Counted from the first letter of the stretch, positions 7,898 to 16,129 are shown. The stretch: 64,000 bases of DNA from Moraxella sp035181385 (GCF_035181385.1 NZ_JAXCJK010000001.1:310001-374000); one strand, 5' to 3'. Notes: generated by a model not told the origin, from the letters alone. A program made the numbers and translations.

Positions 7898-8128
7898 ATG
7901 AAAACGCTTAATGGAAAATATCAAAAAGCTGTTAATACAACGGCTGTTGTTGCAACTGGTCTTGTCGCATCGTCTGCATTTGCTAACGGTGCATTAGATA
8001 TGACATCAGCTACAACGCAGCTTGGGCTTGCACTTGCTGCTATTGGTGCATTGGGTGCGGCTAAACTTGCACCAGCTGCATTAGTTTGGGTATGGTCTAT
8101 CATTACTCGTACTGCAAGCCGTGGTTAA
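7898..8128 (+). CDS. Major coat protein (pVIII-like)
   Basis: A 76-residue precursor with a signal peptide ending ASSAFA, followed by a mature protein of about 47 residues. The mature form has a short amphipathic start (NGALDMTSATTQ), a hydrophobic middle (LGLALAAIGALGAAKLAPAA) and a basic end (ITRTASRG). This is the textbook layout of a filamentous phage major coat protein. RBS AATAAGGAG is strong. A hairpin follows at 8148-8171, as after gene VIII of Ff phages, where partial termination keeps this transcript abundant. Confidence 0.9.
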   Translation: MKTLNGKYQKAVNTTAVVATGLVASSAFANGALDMTSATTQLGLALAAIGALGAAKLAPAALVWVWSIITRTASRG

Positions 8129-8147
8129 TTCATAGCTTTTTAAAGGG

Positions 8148-8171
8148 TGGGGCGGTGGTAACATTGCCCCA
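8148..8171 (+). terminator. Probable partial terminator after the coat gene
   Basis: TGGGGC and GCCCCA (8148-8153, 8166-8171) form a stem followed by a T-rich stretch in the 130-bp gap between coat and secretin genes. It likely separates high-level coat expression from downstream morphogenesis genes. Confidence 0.55.
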
Positions 8172-8258
8172 TTCTTTTAGGTGTTTTTGTTTTATGGTTA
8201 TTTATTGTTTGATTGTGATTACATTGGCTTTATATATACTTTTTAGAGATTAGAAAAG

Positions 8259-9551
8259 ATGAAGATGTTGTTATTGTCGTTACTTCTTGCTTTGCCTTTA
8301 CCTGCTTTTGCAAGTTGGGTTGTTGAACTTGAAAATATTGATGTTAAGGTTGCAGCTCGTGAGATTTCAACAATCACTAAAAAAAATTTTATTGTTGCTG
8401 ATGACTTAAATCAAAAAATAACAATCAATATTCGCACCCCAGTATCTGATGAAGATTTATATCATTACTTTATTAGTGCCCTAAAAATGCACAATATCCG
8501 TGCTATTGAGATGGGCGGGTTTATTCAAGTTGTTGCTGATGTTGGTGGTTCTGATGTCATTAAGCTCAATTATGCCAATGCTCAAGATGTCGCAAATATT
8601 GTTAATCATTTGGCTTTTGATGGCATTTCTGCTGTTGCTGATGTTGCAAGTAATTCAATCATCGTTAAATCAAAATCATCAAATAATATCCGTGATTTGG
8701 TCTCAAAATTAGACAATAAGCGACAACAAGTATTGATTCGTGCGGTGATTGTTGAAGTATCTGCTGATGATGTTAATCAACTCGGCATTCAATGGGTTTT
8801 GGGTCAAGAAAATGGTTATGGCGTGCTTAATCTTAATCCAAAAGTTGCTTTGTCATCTGTTATTTCTGATACAGTTTCAAAAAACCCTGCTTTGTCGGTG
8901 CTTGGTGGTATTTTGTCATATGGTAAGAATCAAGACAATAAATTCTATGGAGCTGTACTTCAAGCACTTAATCAAACCACTAACGCAAATCTATTATCAA
9001 TGCCCTCTGTGCTTGCTCTTGATAATGAACAAGCTAATATCTTAGTTGGCCAGAATGTACCTTTTTTAACTGGCAGTTACTCAAAAGATGACGGTCGAGA
9101 GTTCCAAATCATTGAGCGTCAAGATGTGGGTATTAATTTAAGAGTTAAGCCCCAAATAGCCGATGACAATATAAAATTAAAGATTTATCAAGAGGTATCT
9201 AGTGTTGTTAATACTCAAAATTCAAGTGGTATTATCACAAATAAAAATGTTATTGATACTACTGTATTAACTAAAGATGGTCAAACAATTGTACTTGGCG
9301 GTTTAATGCGTGATGATTCTTTGGTTGATAGTCAATCTTTGCCAGGTCTTTCAAAAATACCTGTTTTGGGTAGGGCTTTTAAATCAAATCAAGATGTACG
9401 CAAAAAATCAAATCTTTTGATATTTTTGCAACCGACTATTTTAAATGACGACAACAAGTCTCAACCAATTATTGTTGATCCTACAACCAACGAAGTGATT
9501 AAGCTGATTGTAGATCATGGGCAGGTTCAAAGGATTGTTCTAGATCAATAA
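8259..9551 (+). CDS. Phage-encoded secretin (pIV-like outer-membrane channel)
   Basis: A 430-residue protein with a signal peptide (about residues 1-18, ending PAFA), an N0/N1-type periplasmic region (LENIDVKVAAREISTITKKN, then VIKLNYANAQDVANIV and NSIIVKS) and a C-terminal secretin domain ending TVLTKDGQTIVLGGLMRDD and LLIFLQPTI. It forms the multimeric gate through which phage leaves the cell. CTXphi borrows the host secretin EpsD, whereas this phage brings its own. It sits upstream of the adsorption gene, not downstream of the assembly ATPase as in Ff phages. RBS AGAAAAGATG is modest. The short N-terminal region also resembles PilQ/GspD proteins. Confidence 0.9.
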   Translation: MKMLLLSLLLALPLPAFASWVVELENIDVKVAAREISTITKKNFIVADDLNQKITINIRTPVSDEDLYHYFISALKMHNIRAIEMGGFIQVVADVGGSDVIKLNYANAQDVANIVNHLAFDGISAVADVASNSIIVKSKSSNNIRDLVSKLDNKRQQVLIRAVIVEVSADDVNQLGIQWVLGQENGYGVLNLNPKVALSSVISDTVSKNPALSVLGGILSYGKNQDNKFYGAVLQALNQTTNANLLSMPSVLALDNEQANILVGQNVPFLTGSYSKDDGREFQIIERQDVGINLRVKPQIADDNIKLKIYQEVSSVVNTQNSSGIITNKNVIDTTVLTKDGQTIVLGGLMRDDSLVDSQSLPGLSKIPVLGRAFKSNQDVRKKSNLLIFLQPTILNDDNKSQPIIVDPTTNEVIKLIVDHGQVQRIVLDQ

Positions 9552-9564
9552 ATGATGGTTAATT

Positions 9565-11091
9565 ATGAAAAAAATTTTACTTTGTTTATTGCTTTTATTG
9601 ACTTCTGTTTCTGCTCATGCTGGTGCACAGCGTGATGATGAAGGCTTATTTAATCAGTCTTCTATCGATCAGCAAAAGGAAATTAAAAAACTTGAAAAGC
9701 ATGCTGATAAATTATCACCTTTGAATAAAAATCATGTTGGACATTCATCGCCTAGTGGTTGGACAATTTCAAAAAATCCTCAGATTAATAAAGATGGTGA
9801 TGTTACAGTTGTTGCAAAAAAAGAGGGAAAAGTATCAACTGTTACTGTCGATAAAGATAAAATTAAGCAAAAAATAGGTTTATCTCACAAGATTAGAGCA
9901 AAGCGAGGTAATGCCTTTTCGTTATTTTCTCAGATGGCTATTGATATTGCAAAAGATATGTATGGTCAAATTGATAATCTAGCAATTATTGGCGATGTTG
10001 ATGCAAGTTGGTTTGACAAGTTTTACAATTTTATTTTTAATAAAACAAGTAATGAAAATTTAGAAAAACTTAAGCTTCAGTTTGATTTACCTCCCCATGG
10101 TTATTATTGGGTGCTTAGTGTTCATGATTCTTTTCTTGATATTGATGATTCGCCTTTTGTTGCTTATCATGATCTAGTTATTCCTAGTGTTTCATATACA
10201 CAACAGCTTTGTGATACAGATATTGTTACTTCTCATATTGGAGGTAAAAATTATAGAGCTTATCATAAACTAATTGATGATGCGTACTCATTATACGGAA
10301 TCTTTTGCGTTCCTCAGTCTCATGTTGGCTTATACTCGCCTTATTCTCATGATTATTCTATTTACATGTCTATGTATCGATCGGTTGAAAATAAAATACA
10401 AGTCAAGGATTTTATTGAAAAAATTCCAGATGCTGCAAAATTAGGTACAAGCAATTCAGCTAAAAACATTGTAGAATCTATGGCGGTTGTTGATGTTCTT
10501 TCTGGTGATTATGATCAAGAATTTACTAAAAACCAAAGAGTAGACAGCCAGCCTTTGGAGATTCCAAACCCTGAGCCTTATATTCCTTATTATCCAGTTG
10601 GGCCTGATACAGCCACCGATCCTGCTCGCGACCCAAAAACCGATCCTGCTCGCGACCCAAAAACCGATCCTGCTCGCGACCCAAAAACCGATCCTGCTCG
10701 CGACCCAAAAACCGATCAGCAAAATCCCAGTACAACAATTGTTAATCGTCAATTTCCTGTATTCTGCACTTGGGCTAAGCCTGTTTGTGATTTTATAACT
10801 TGGTTTAAAAAAGAGCCTGATGACAATGATTTTAGCGATCGTGATCGTCCTAAAATTGATGATTTGTCATTTGATATGAATCCTTCTGACTTTGATTCTG
10901 ACTATTTGAAGTATGGTGGTCAATGCCCTGACCTTGATTCATTTGTTATTCCCATTGGTGAACAGAGTATAAACATGAAATTTGACATTAGCCCTTTTTG
11001 TTCTTTCGTTGTTAATGTTCGTCCTGCAATTTTAGCTATTGCTTATTTACTTGCAATGATGATTATCGGTAGAGCGATTCAACAAACATAG
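9565..11091 (+). CDS. Adsorption protein (pIII / TspB-like)
   Basis: A 508-residue exported protein with a signal peptide ending SVSAHA, a long N-terminal region, a Pro/Asp-rich linker with four exact DPARDPKT repeats (about residues 352-383), a cysteine-containing C-terminal domain and a final transmembrane anchor (ILAIAYLLAMMIIGRAI). This layout matches phage pIII, which binds the host pilus and caps the virion. Size, Pro-rich centre and C-terminal region recall the Neisseria TspB family encoded by MDAphi-type phages. The receptor is unknown; type IV pili would be expected in Moraxella. It may vary by repeat number. Confidence 0.8.
   Translation: MKKILLCLLLLLTSVSAHAGAQRDDEGLFNQSSIDQQKEIKKLEKHADKLSPLNKNHVGHSSPSGWTISKNPQINKDGDVTVVAKKEGKVSTVTVDKDKIKQKIGLSHKIRAKRGNAFSLFSQMAIDIAKDMYGQIDNLAIIGDVDASWFDKFYNFIFNKTSNENLEKLKLQFDLPPHGYYWVLSVHDSFLDIDDSPFVAYHDLVIPSVSYTQQLCDTDIVTSHIGGKNYRAYHKLIDDAYSLYGIFCVPQSHVGLYSPYSHDYSIYMSMYRSVENKIQVKDFIEKIPDAAKLGTSNSAKNIVESMAVVDVLSGDYDQEFTKNQRVDSQPLEIPNPEPYIPYYPVGPDTATDPARDPKTDPARDPKTDPARDPKTDPARDPKTDQQNPSTTIVNRQFPVFCTWAKPVCDFITWFKKEPDDNDFSDRDRPKIDDLSFDMNPSDFDSDYLKYGGQCPDLDSFVIPIGEQSINMKFDISPFCSFVVNVRPAILAIAYLLAMMIIGRAIQQT
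10618..10713 (+). repeat. Four tandem 24-bp repeats in the adsorption gene
   Basis: Four identical 24-bp units (10618-10641, 10642-10665, 10666-10689, 10690-10713), each coding DPARDPKT, with a further partial unit. Being a multiple of three, copy-number change by slippage alters linker length without frameshift. Confidence 0.95.
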
Positions 11092-11111
11092 TTTTATGAG
11101 GATTTTAGTTT

Positions 11112-11405
11112 ATGTTTAAAGTATTATTTAATTGGCTTAATACTCTTGTTCGTTCTAACAATCAAAATTGGTTGGCTCAAATATTGACTGGTAGCGGAAT
11201 AGGGCTTGTTACTATCACTGGTTTTAATGCATTTATTGATTACTATAAAAGTAAGGCTTTGCACGAATTGGGCGAGCTTGGGGCAGTGAGCGGTTTACTT
11301 GGTTTGGCTGGCATTGATAAAGCAATTAGTATCATTATTGGTGCTTATCTTGCTTCTGTTTATATCAAAACCTTTGCAAGTGGTTTAAGGGTGGTTAAAA
11401 AATGA
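11112..11405 (+). CDS. DUF2523-type minor coat protein (pVI-like)
   Basis: A 97-residue hydrophobic protein with membrane segments at about residues 23-45 (ILTGSGIGLVTITGFNAFIDY) and 62-90 (LLGLAGIDKAISIIIGAYLASVYI). DUF2523 proteins lie between the adsorption protein and Zot in many inoviruses and are taken as pVI equivalents that anchor pIII to the virion tip. The stop overlaps the zot start by 4 bp (ATGA), showing translational coupling. Confidence 0.85.
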   Translation: MFKVLFNWLNTLVRSNNQNWLAQILTGSGIGLVTITGFNAFIDYYKSKALHELGELGAVSGLLGLAGIDKAISIIIGAYLASVYIKTFASGLRVVKK

Positions 11406-12529
11406 TCAGATTGATTACTGCAACCCCTGGCAGTGGCAAAACTTGCGTTGTCGTTGAATGGCTGCTAAAAGAGATTGATAGGGGTTTTTATAAAGAGTTT
11501 TATACTAATATTGAGGGTTTAACTGTATGCGGTGTTCGCCCTTTGCCTGATGATTGTGATTGGCGAAAATTAAACCCTAAAAAATCAAAAGACGAACCGC
11601 CAAAGCTTGTTATTATTGATGAATGCCAGTATATACCTGCATTCATGAAAGAAAATCGCTCAGTAAGTAACGCTATTGGTAAAGATTTATCAACTCATAG
11701 ACATTATGGGCTTGATATTTGGTTTATTACTCAATCTACAAAGCTTTTAAATGATTATGTACTTGAAAATGTTGGTGAACATGTCCATTTATTTCGCCCA
11801 AAAAAATCAAAAAATGTACAGGTTTATTGGTGGTCTTATGTACAAAAAAGCTTAACCAAATCAGCTTTTAAAGATGCTGATGATAAACAGGTTTGGCGAT
11901 TAAACCCCAATATGTTTAATTATTACAAATCAACATCTCAGGTTACAGACTCAAAAGGGCGAGTAAGTCAAAAGGTTGTCATGAGTGTATTATCGTTTAT
12001 TTTGATTTTATTGGTTATCTCATTCTTTGTTACAAAAGGTCTTGATGCTTATACTAAAATGAAAGCTGGTGATGTTGTACAATCAGATCAAGTGGAGGCT
12101 TCAGCAAATTTAACAGCTTCTCAATTATCTCAGATTCCTTTATCGGACAGTGATTCAAATATTTTAACTGCAGATGACTCAAAAACTGAATCAACCGATG
12201 ATGAGTCTAAAGAAAACAAAGATGTTAAAAATGATGAAAAGTTTGCTAAATCTGATGACTTGTCAAGTAATAATCATGAGCAACATAAGCAAAATTATTA
12301 TGTTCCGTCATCACCAATGCCTATTTATACACCTTTATATAATGCACCAGCTCCAGTTTTGCCAGAGCCTACGCCATCTAATGTGCATTATGTTTCACCA
12401 AATTTGGGTGAGCCAACTGTATTTGTCTATAATCATGAAGCTGGTGATTGCACAGTTAAGAATAAACAATCACAAGTAATCAGTACAAATCCACAAGACT
12501 GCAAAAATAAATTTCGCATAACCGACTAG
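11402..12529 (+). CDS. zot: Zot-family phage assembly ATPase (pI-like)
   Basis: A 375-residue protein with a Walker A motif at the N-terminus (ATPGSGKT, residues 7-14), a Walker B (KLVIIDECQ), one transmembrane segment at about residues 196-214 (MSVLSFILILLVISFFV) and an acidic, Ser/Asp-rich then Pro-rich periplasmic tail with two cysteines. Zot/pI drives virion assembly at the inner membrane. The toxin name comes from Vibrio cholerae and does not imply toxicity here. The stop codon lies 4 bp before dif, so the gene ends practically at the att core. Its own downstream terminator is part of attP and is missing at this right-hand junction. Confidence 0.92.
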   Translation: MIRLITATPGSGKTCVVVEWLLKEIDRGFYKEFYTNIEGLTVCGVRPLPDDCDWRKLNPKKSKDEPPKLVIIDECQYIPAFMKENRSVSNAIGKDLSTHRHYGLDIWFITQSTKLLNDYVLENVGEHVHLFRPKKSKNVQVYWWSYVQKSLTKSAFKDADDKQVWRLNPNMFNYYKSTSQVTDSKGRVSQKVVMSVLSFILILLVISFFVTKGLDAYTKMKAGDVVQSDQVEASANLTASQLSQIPLSDSDSNILTADDSKTESTDDESKENKDVKNDEKFAKSDDLSSNNHEQHKQNYYVPSSPMPIYTPLYNAPAPVLPEPTPSNVHYVSPNLGEPTVFVYNHEAGDCTVKNKQSQVISTNPQDCKNKFRITD

Positions 12530-12533
12530 TTAT

Positions 12534-12561
12534 ACTTCGCATAATGTATATTATGTTAAAT
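12534..12561 (+). other. dif: Chromosomal dif site (XerC/XerD recombination site), right prophage border
   Basis: XerC arm ACTTCGCATAA, centre TGTATA, XerD arm TTATGTTAAAT. From the fifth base onward it is identical to the E. coli dif site (24 of 24). It marks the replication terminus region, where XerCD with FtsK resolves chromosome dimers. The prophage joins it at the XerC side: the first 15 bases are shared with the phage att copies at 4771 and 5098, then the sequences diverge. The site is therefore intact and reusable. Confidence 0.95.
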
Positions 12562-12732
12562 AAGAAATTAGAGAAGGTAAATTAGCTGCTGACAGTTTCA
12601 AGTTTTTTGCTATGACATAAAAGTGTGCAGCCCTTAACATCACTATACCCCCCTAAAATTCAAGATGTTCATTTTAACGCACCCAAAAGATGCAAGCCCC
12701 CTTCTTTTTTTATTAGTAAGGGGGTGTATAAC

Positions 12733-13656
12733 TCACTTTGTTTTCGCCGGAAACATTGGGCGAGGAGCGGGTTTTTTTGCATATTCTTGGAATGCTTGTT
12801 TGATTTCCACCATGTCTTTGGCACGTTGTTCGTCCAACTCGTAAAACTCATCAAGACTTAAATGACCGTCTTTTGAAAGCATATCAAATCGCTTACTGAG
12901 TTTGTTTTTAGCTTCTGAATTGCTGCATTGCTGCTGATAAAATGTTTGAAAATGTCTATTTTCAAAGGTAAAATCATTTTCTTTTTGGTTCAGTGTGCCA
13001 GCAACAATAGCAACATCTGGTGCTTCTTGTGGTACAAATTCATTTGGTTCAGCAGGATAGCTTAAGTATTCTCTCATGGCATCTTTACTGATGTCGCCGT
13101 AATGATACAGGTTTAGCCCCATATTGTATTTTGGCACATGCTCATCTGTGATATTATCAACAAAACAAGGGCTAAAAAAATGCTTATCTAATGCGATAAA
13201 TTGCTCCGCGGACAATTGGTTAATTTTCGCACTGGTTTGAGAACCAATATTTAATGCAAAGTATTGGTTTTTTTCATGTTCGTCAGCATGGGCGTAGGCA
13301 ACAGGGTAGTTTTTTAAGTCAAACAGCACTATGTTGATGTTGCGTCTTTCAGGCGACATTAATTCTACGCGTTCATCATCGCTGATATAACTGATTGGAT
13401 TGGTTGTATAAAATTTAAGCAGGTTGTATTTGGTCTTTTTCAGGTTATCAGCGTGGTATAGGATGGTGCTGTAATCTCGAATGGTATTGGCATTGAGGTT
13501 TTCTTGTGTGATAGCAGTATTATTTTTCAACTGACCGTTTTTATCTTCTGCGCTACATGCAGTTGTAGCCACAACCAACATGGTTGCTAGAGCTATATTG
13601 GTGATGGTGAGTTTTCGTCTGGATGCTAATGACTTAAATTTGGTTTTGATGTGCAT
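12733..13656 (-). CDS. Putative lipoprotein with an EF-hand-like motif
   Basis: A 307-residue protein with a basic N-terminus, a hydrophobic stretch and a lipobox (VVATTAC, Cys about residue 33), so probably membrane-anchored. Near the C-terminus, SKDGHLSLDEFYELD has the spacing of an EF-hand calcium-binding loop. The rest matches no family I recognise. It lies in the variable region right after dif and is transcribed toward dif. The CCCCCTT/AAGGGGG hairpin at 12697-12724, just past the stop, may end its transcript. Function unknown. Confidence 0.7.
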   Translation of the reverse strand: MHIKTKFKSLASRRKLTITNIALATMLVVATTACSAEDKNGQLKNNTAITQENLNANTIRDYSTILYHADNLKKTKYNLLKFYTTNPISYISDDERVELMSPERRNINIVLFDLKNYPVAYAHADEHEKNQYFALNIGSQTSAKINQLSAEQFIALDKHFFSPCFVDNITDEHVPKYNMGLNLYHYGDISKDAMREYLSYPAEPNEFVPQEAPDVAIVAGTLNQKENDFTFENRHFQTFYQQQCSNSEAKNKLSKRFDMLSKDGHLSLDEFYELDEQRAKDMVEIKQAFQEYAKKPAPRPMFPAKTK

Positions 13657-13833
13657 TTTTTTTCACTTCTTTGTGGTTTAGATATGTTCAAATAGAACTT
13701 TGCATAAGTATCTTATATTAAATAATATATTCAATAATAAATCAATTAAATAAACTATTTAATATAGTCATGCTATTATAGCAAAAAAAAATATACATAC
13801 AAGACAAACCATATGTAATAAACCCTCCCCAAT

Positions 13834-13868
13834 AAAAAAAACTACCTGAAAATCATAGGTGGTTTTTT
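13834..13868. terminator. Terminator hairpin facing the truncated repressor gene
   Basis: AAAAAAACTACCT and AGGTGGTTTTTTT (about 13834-13846 and 13857-13868) form a symmetric stem with A and T runs. It is placed just past the stop of the minus-strand gene at 13875, and can act in both directions. Confidence 0.7.
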
Positions 13869-13874
13869 TTAGGT

Positions 13875-14258
13875 CTATTTGTTACTATCCGCCGCAATGC
13901 CTAACGCCATTCGAAACAAGGATTTTCCTTCGGTGGGCGCAGAATAGACGCCGCCCTTCTCATCTTGCTTTTCTTTGGCTAATTGTTCTTTTAAGGCTTT
14001 TATTTCTGCTTGTGCTTGCTCTAATTCGTGTTGCTGATGTTTACGAGTACCCCTTTCCATCAGTATTGATTTAATATCTTCAATTTCCGCCGGCGACATT
14101 CCCAAGCACACCAAGTCTGCTTCAGGCGACACCAAAAATAGATACTCAAATAGATTACACTCAAGCGCCTGTGATACTTGCGTCATGGTGGATAATCTTG
14201 GGTTTCTATAGGTGTGGTTGTTGATATGATGAATATTGCTGAGAACAAACCCAACCCC
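13875..14258 (-). pseudogene. 5'-truncated XRE-type regulator
   Basis: The open frame reaches 14258 but its only ATG is at 14186, inside the helix-turn-helix. Upstream of that ATG the same frame still reads SNIHHINNHTYRNPRLST, the second half of an XRE DNA-binding domain. An in-frame stop lies just before it (14259-14261). The remaining 103 residues (MTQVSQALECNLFEYL onward) include an Ala/Glu/Lys coiled coil. The first half of the DNA-binding domain is missing, so the gene is probably inactive. The break coincides with the start of the divergent gene at 14236, indicating a recombination junction. Confidence 0.7.
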
Positions 14259-15525
14259 TTACTATGCCCAAGATTTTGTTTTTGAGTTGAGCTATGGTAA
14301 TGACTATCTTGGTGGTTCGGCCAGAACACAGTTTAATGCGCTGTATGGTGCAAATTTACCAGTTGCTGCCAATATCAAGAAACCTACAAAGAAACTACCA
14401 ACAGTACCGCGCTTTGCTAACACACAAGAAAGCCTAACCCCTGATGAAATCGCAAGAGAAAATATGAACCTTGCTAATGCAGCAATGATGGCTGATGACA
14501 TGGGTTATGATATTTCTGGCCGCATGGTATCTCATCGTATTTTGGCATCAATTTTTAGCACAGAAGATGGTGTGTCTTGGGACATCGCAGAACGTATCGC
14601 GCCACCTGCAAAAGTCAGCGACATGACACCAGAAGAGCTTATAGAGTATATAGCCACAAGACGTTATGGTGACTCACAATGGTTTGTAGACATGGCAAAA
14701 ATGAACATGCGCGGTTTACAAACAGAATTAATCGCCATGCAAGCCGAAAAGAAAATTCTTGAAAAGGAATTGATTATGGCTGAAAGAGCAGTTGAAAAAC
14801 AATTGGCGGCTTATTTAAGTATCAAAAATAAGAGCCAAGAAATGTTGAATCAGGCTATGTATGATGGTATCATAGCAAATGCAATACCGGATATTATTGC
14901 TGCTCATCTTGAGAAGAAAGGTGATGAGTTTGTTGAGACTGGTGGTTTTGATGATAGTATGAGCGTCGCGGATGCTGATTTAACCAATATACCAGCAGAC
15001 TTAGCACCTTTGCTAAACGAATTGCTAGAAGGTATTGCGCATAGTGAGGCAAAATCTTACGAAGCTTATAACAACGGTTCTATTGATGGTCCTTGTGGTG
15101 GTAGTCTTAATAAGTCCAAACCAAAAGGTGATGGGGTAACTAAGCTGACTGAAATGACAATGGCTCAGTTAAAAGCAAGGGCTAATGCGCCTTGTAGTAC
15201 AAAGATTTTTGCTGCAGGTATGTATCAAATTATACCTGACACTCTAAAAGGGTTGTTGATCTCTTTACCTCATTTAAGAAACTCAAAATTCACGCCTGCG
15301 GTGCAAAAAGAAATGGCTCTTCAACTAATGAAGGAAAGAAAGCATATTAACGCTTGGCTTGCTGGTAAAGATGTACCTATTGATAGAGCTGTTTACAATG
15401 TATCTAAGATTTGGGCATCAGTAGCTGTACCAAAAGGTTTGCCAAGAGCCAAGGCACCATATCAAATGGCAATCAAAGCTATTATGGCTCAGGCAATCAA
15501 TCAAATGCGACTTCTAATAAGATGA
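14236..15525 (+). CDS. Protein with C-terminal lysozyme-like domain
   Basis: A 429-residue protein, here given from a TTG; the first in-frame ATG is at about 14464. No signal peptide is seen. Residues 130-205 form a helical, coiled-coil-like region (RRYGDSQWFVDMAKMN, then Glu/Lys-rich). Residues about 260-405 look like a lysozyme/transglycosylase fold: EGIAHSEAKSYEAYNNG with candidate catalytic Glu271, then FAAGMYQIIPDTLKGL and KIWASVAVPKG, typical of phage-tail and secreted-effector lysozymes. It probably cleaves peptidoglycan. The 5' end abuts a recombination junction, so the true N-terminus may be lost. Alternatives are an interbacterial effector or a peptidoglycan hydrolase of a lost conjugative element. 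Confidence 0.6.
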   Translation: MLRTNPTPYYAQDFVFELSYGNDYLGGSARTQFNALYGANLPVAANIKKPTKKLPTVPRFANTQESLTPDEIARENMNLANAAMMADDMGYDISGRMVSHRILASIFSTEDGVSWDIAERIAPPAKVSDMTPEELIEYIATRRYGDSQWFVDMAKMNMRGLQTELIAMQAEKKILEKELIMAERAVEKQLAAYLSIKNKSQEMLNQAMYDGIIANAIPDIIAAHLEKKGDEFVETGGFDDSMSVADADLTNIPADLAPLLNELLEGIAHSEAKSYEAYNNGSIDGPCGGSLNKSKPKGDGVTKLTEMTMAQLKARANAPCSTKIFAAGMYQIIPDTLKGLLISLPHLRNSKFTPAVQKEMALQLMKERKHINAWLAGKDVPIDRAVYNVSKIWASVAVPKGLPRAKAPYQMAIKAIMAQAINQMRLLIR

Positions 15526-15586
15526 TTATTAACGCATTGTTGAGAATTAAACAGTATCACGAAAACAAAAAACAAGGGTAAATAGT

Positions 15587-16129
15587 ATGAAGCCATTATT
15601 TTTAATCGCAGCTCTTGGTTTGGCAAGTATCGCAACCATTGCTCATGCTGAAAACAGAAACGGTCCTTATAAGCTGGATAGATGCTACGCTGAAGAAGGG
15701 GAATTAGAACCTTATAAAGAGTCTGGTTATAATTTATGCTCTCAAGAAGCTCGCTCGTTGCTTGATACTATTGTATCTCAGGTTAAAAAGCCTAATTTTA
15801 ACAAAGACTATGTTTTTGGGCGAATCAAGTATACGATTAAAGATGGTTCAAACAGAACTGGTTATAACCAAGTGGCAATTAACCTAAAAACAAAGCAAAC
15901 TTATGTACTGCCTTACACCGTTATTCTGCCAAAAGGCGAAGTTCCTAGCTGGTCTTTTAATGAAAAAAGCAATAAAATTTGCCTTCTAAATGATGATGTA
16001 ATCATGTCAAATGTAGGAAACCATTGGTCTTATTCTTATGATAATGAAATACTTCCTGATGAGAGAGCGAACTGCTTTTCTTTGTATAAGCATGATTATG
16101 ATGGAGTCTTTGGCTTCTATTCAAAATAA
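15587..16129 (+). CDS. Exported cysteine-containing protein, candidate immunity protein A
   Basis: A 180-residue protein with a clear signal peptide (MKPLFLIAALGLASIATIAHA) and mature cysteines at about residues 33, 51, 131 and 162. It shares a pattern with the product of 16339-17028: CYAEE, then LC, then LLDTI, then KPNF, then IC. It lies 61 bp after the lysozyme-like gene with RBS AAGGGTAA. Paired exported small proteins after a peptidoglycan hydrolase are typical of periplasmic immunity factors, but no named family was recognised. Confidence 0.65.
   Translation: MKPLFLIAALGLASIATIAHAENRNGPYKLDRCYAEEGELEPYKESGYNLCSQEARSLLDTIVSQVKKPNFNKDYVFGRIKYTIKDGSNRTGYNQVAINLKTKQTYVLPYTVILPKGEVPSWSFNEKSNKICLLNDDVIMSNVGNHWSYSYDNEILPDERANCFSLYKHDYDGVFGFYSK

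Larger units (their letters stand above)
4771..12533 (+). mobile_element. dif-integrated filamentous (Inovirus-type) prophage, probably tandem
   Basis: The complete copy runs from the att site at 5098 to the base before dif at 12533, which is 7,436 bp. A second, mostly missing copy is represented by 4771-4885 (identical to 5098-5212) and 4986-5097 (identical to 12422-12533), separated by 100 N. Gene order is repressor and small membrane protein (minus strand), then rep, ssDNA-binding protein, small coat, major coat, secretin, adsorption protein, DUF2523 and Zot (plus strand). This is the modular plan of Inoviridae (replication, structure, assembly). There is no integrase gene; the position at dif indicates use of host XerC/XerD. 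The right border is a canonical dif site. Confidence 0.93.

Noticed and set aside
7921..8103. Antisense frame over the major coat gene
   Set aside because: Ala-rich mirror of the coat protein coding sequence, without RBS or plausible product.
10618..10713. CRISPR-like direct repeats
   Set aside because: Units are contiguous without spacers and in coding frame.
10456..10798. Several open frames with repeats (GFWVASRI, LATQKPIL) over the adsorption gene
   Set aside because: They are shadow frames of the 24-bp DPARDPKT repeats on other frames and the opposite strand.
11402..12529. Zot as an enterotoxin gene
   Set aside because: The protein has the ATPase and single membrane segment of phage assembly proteins and lies in the normal morphogenesis position; the C-terminal tail does not show evidence for a toxin peptide.
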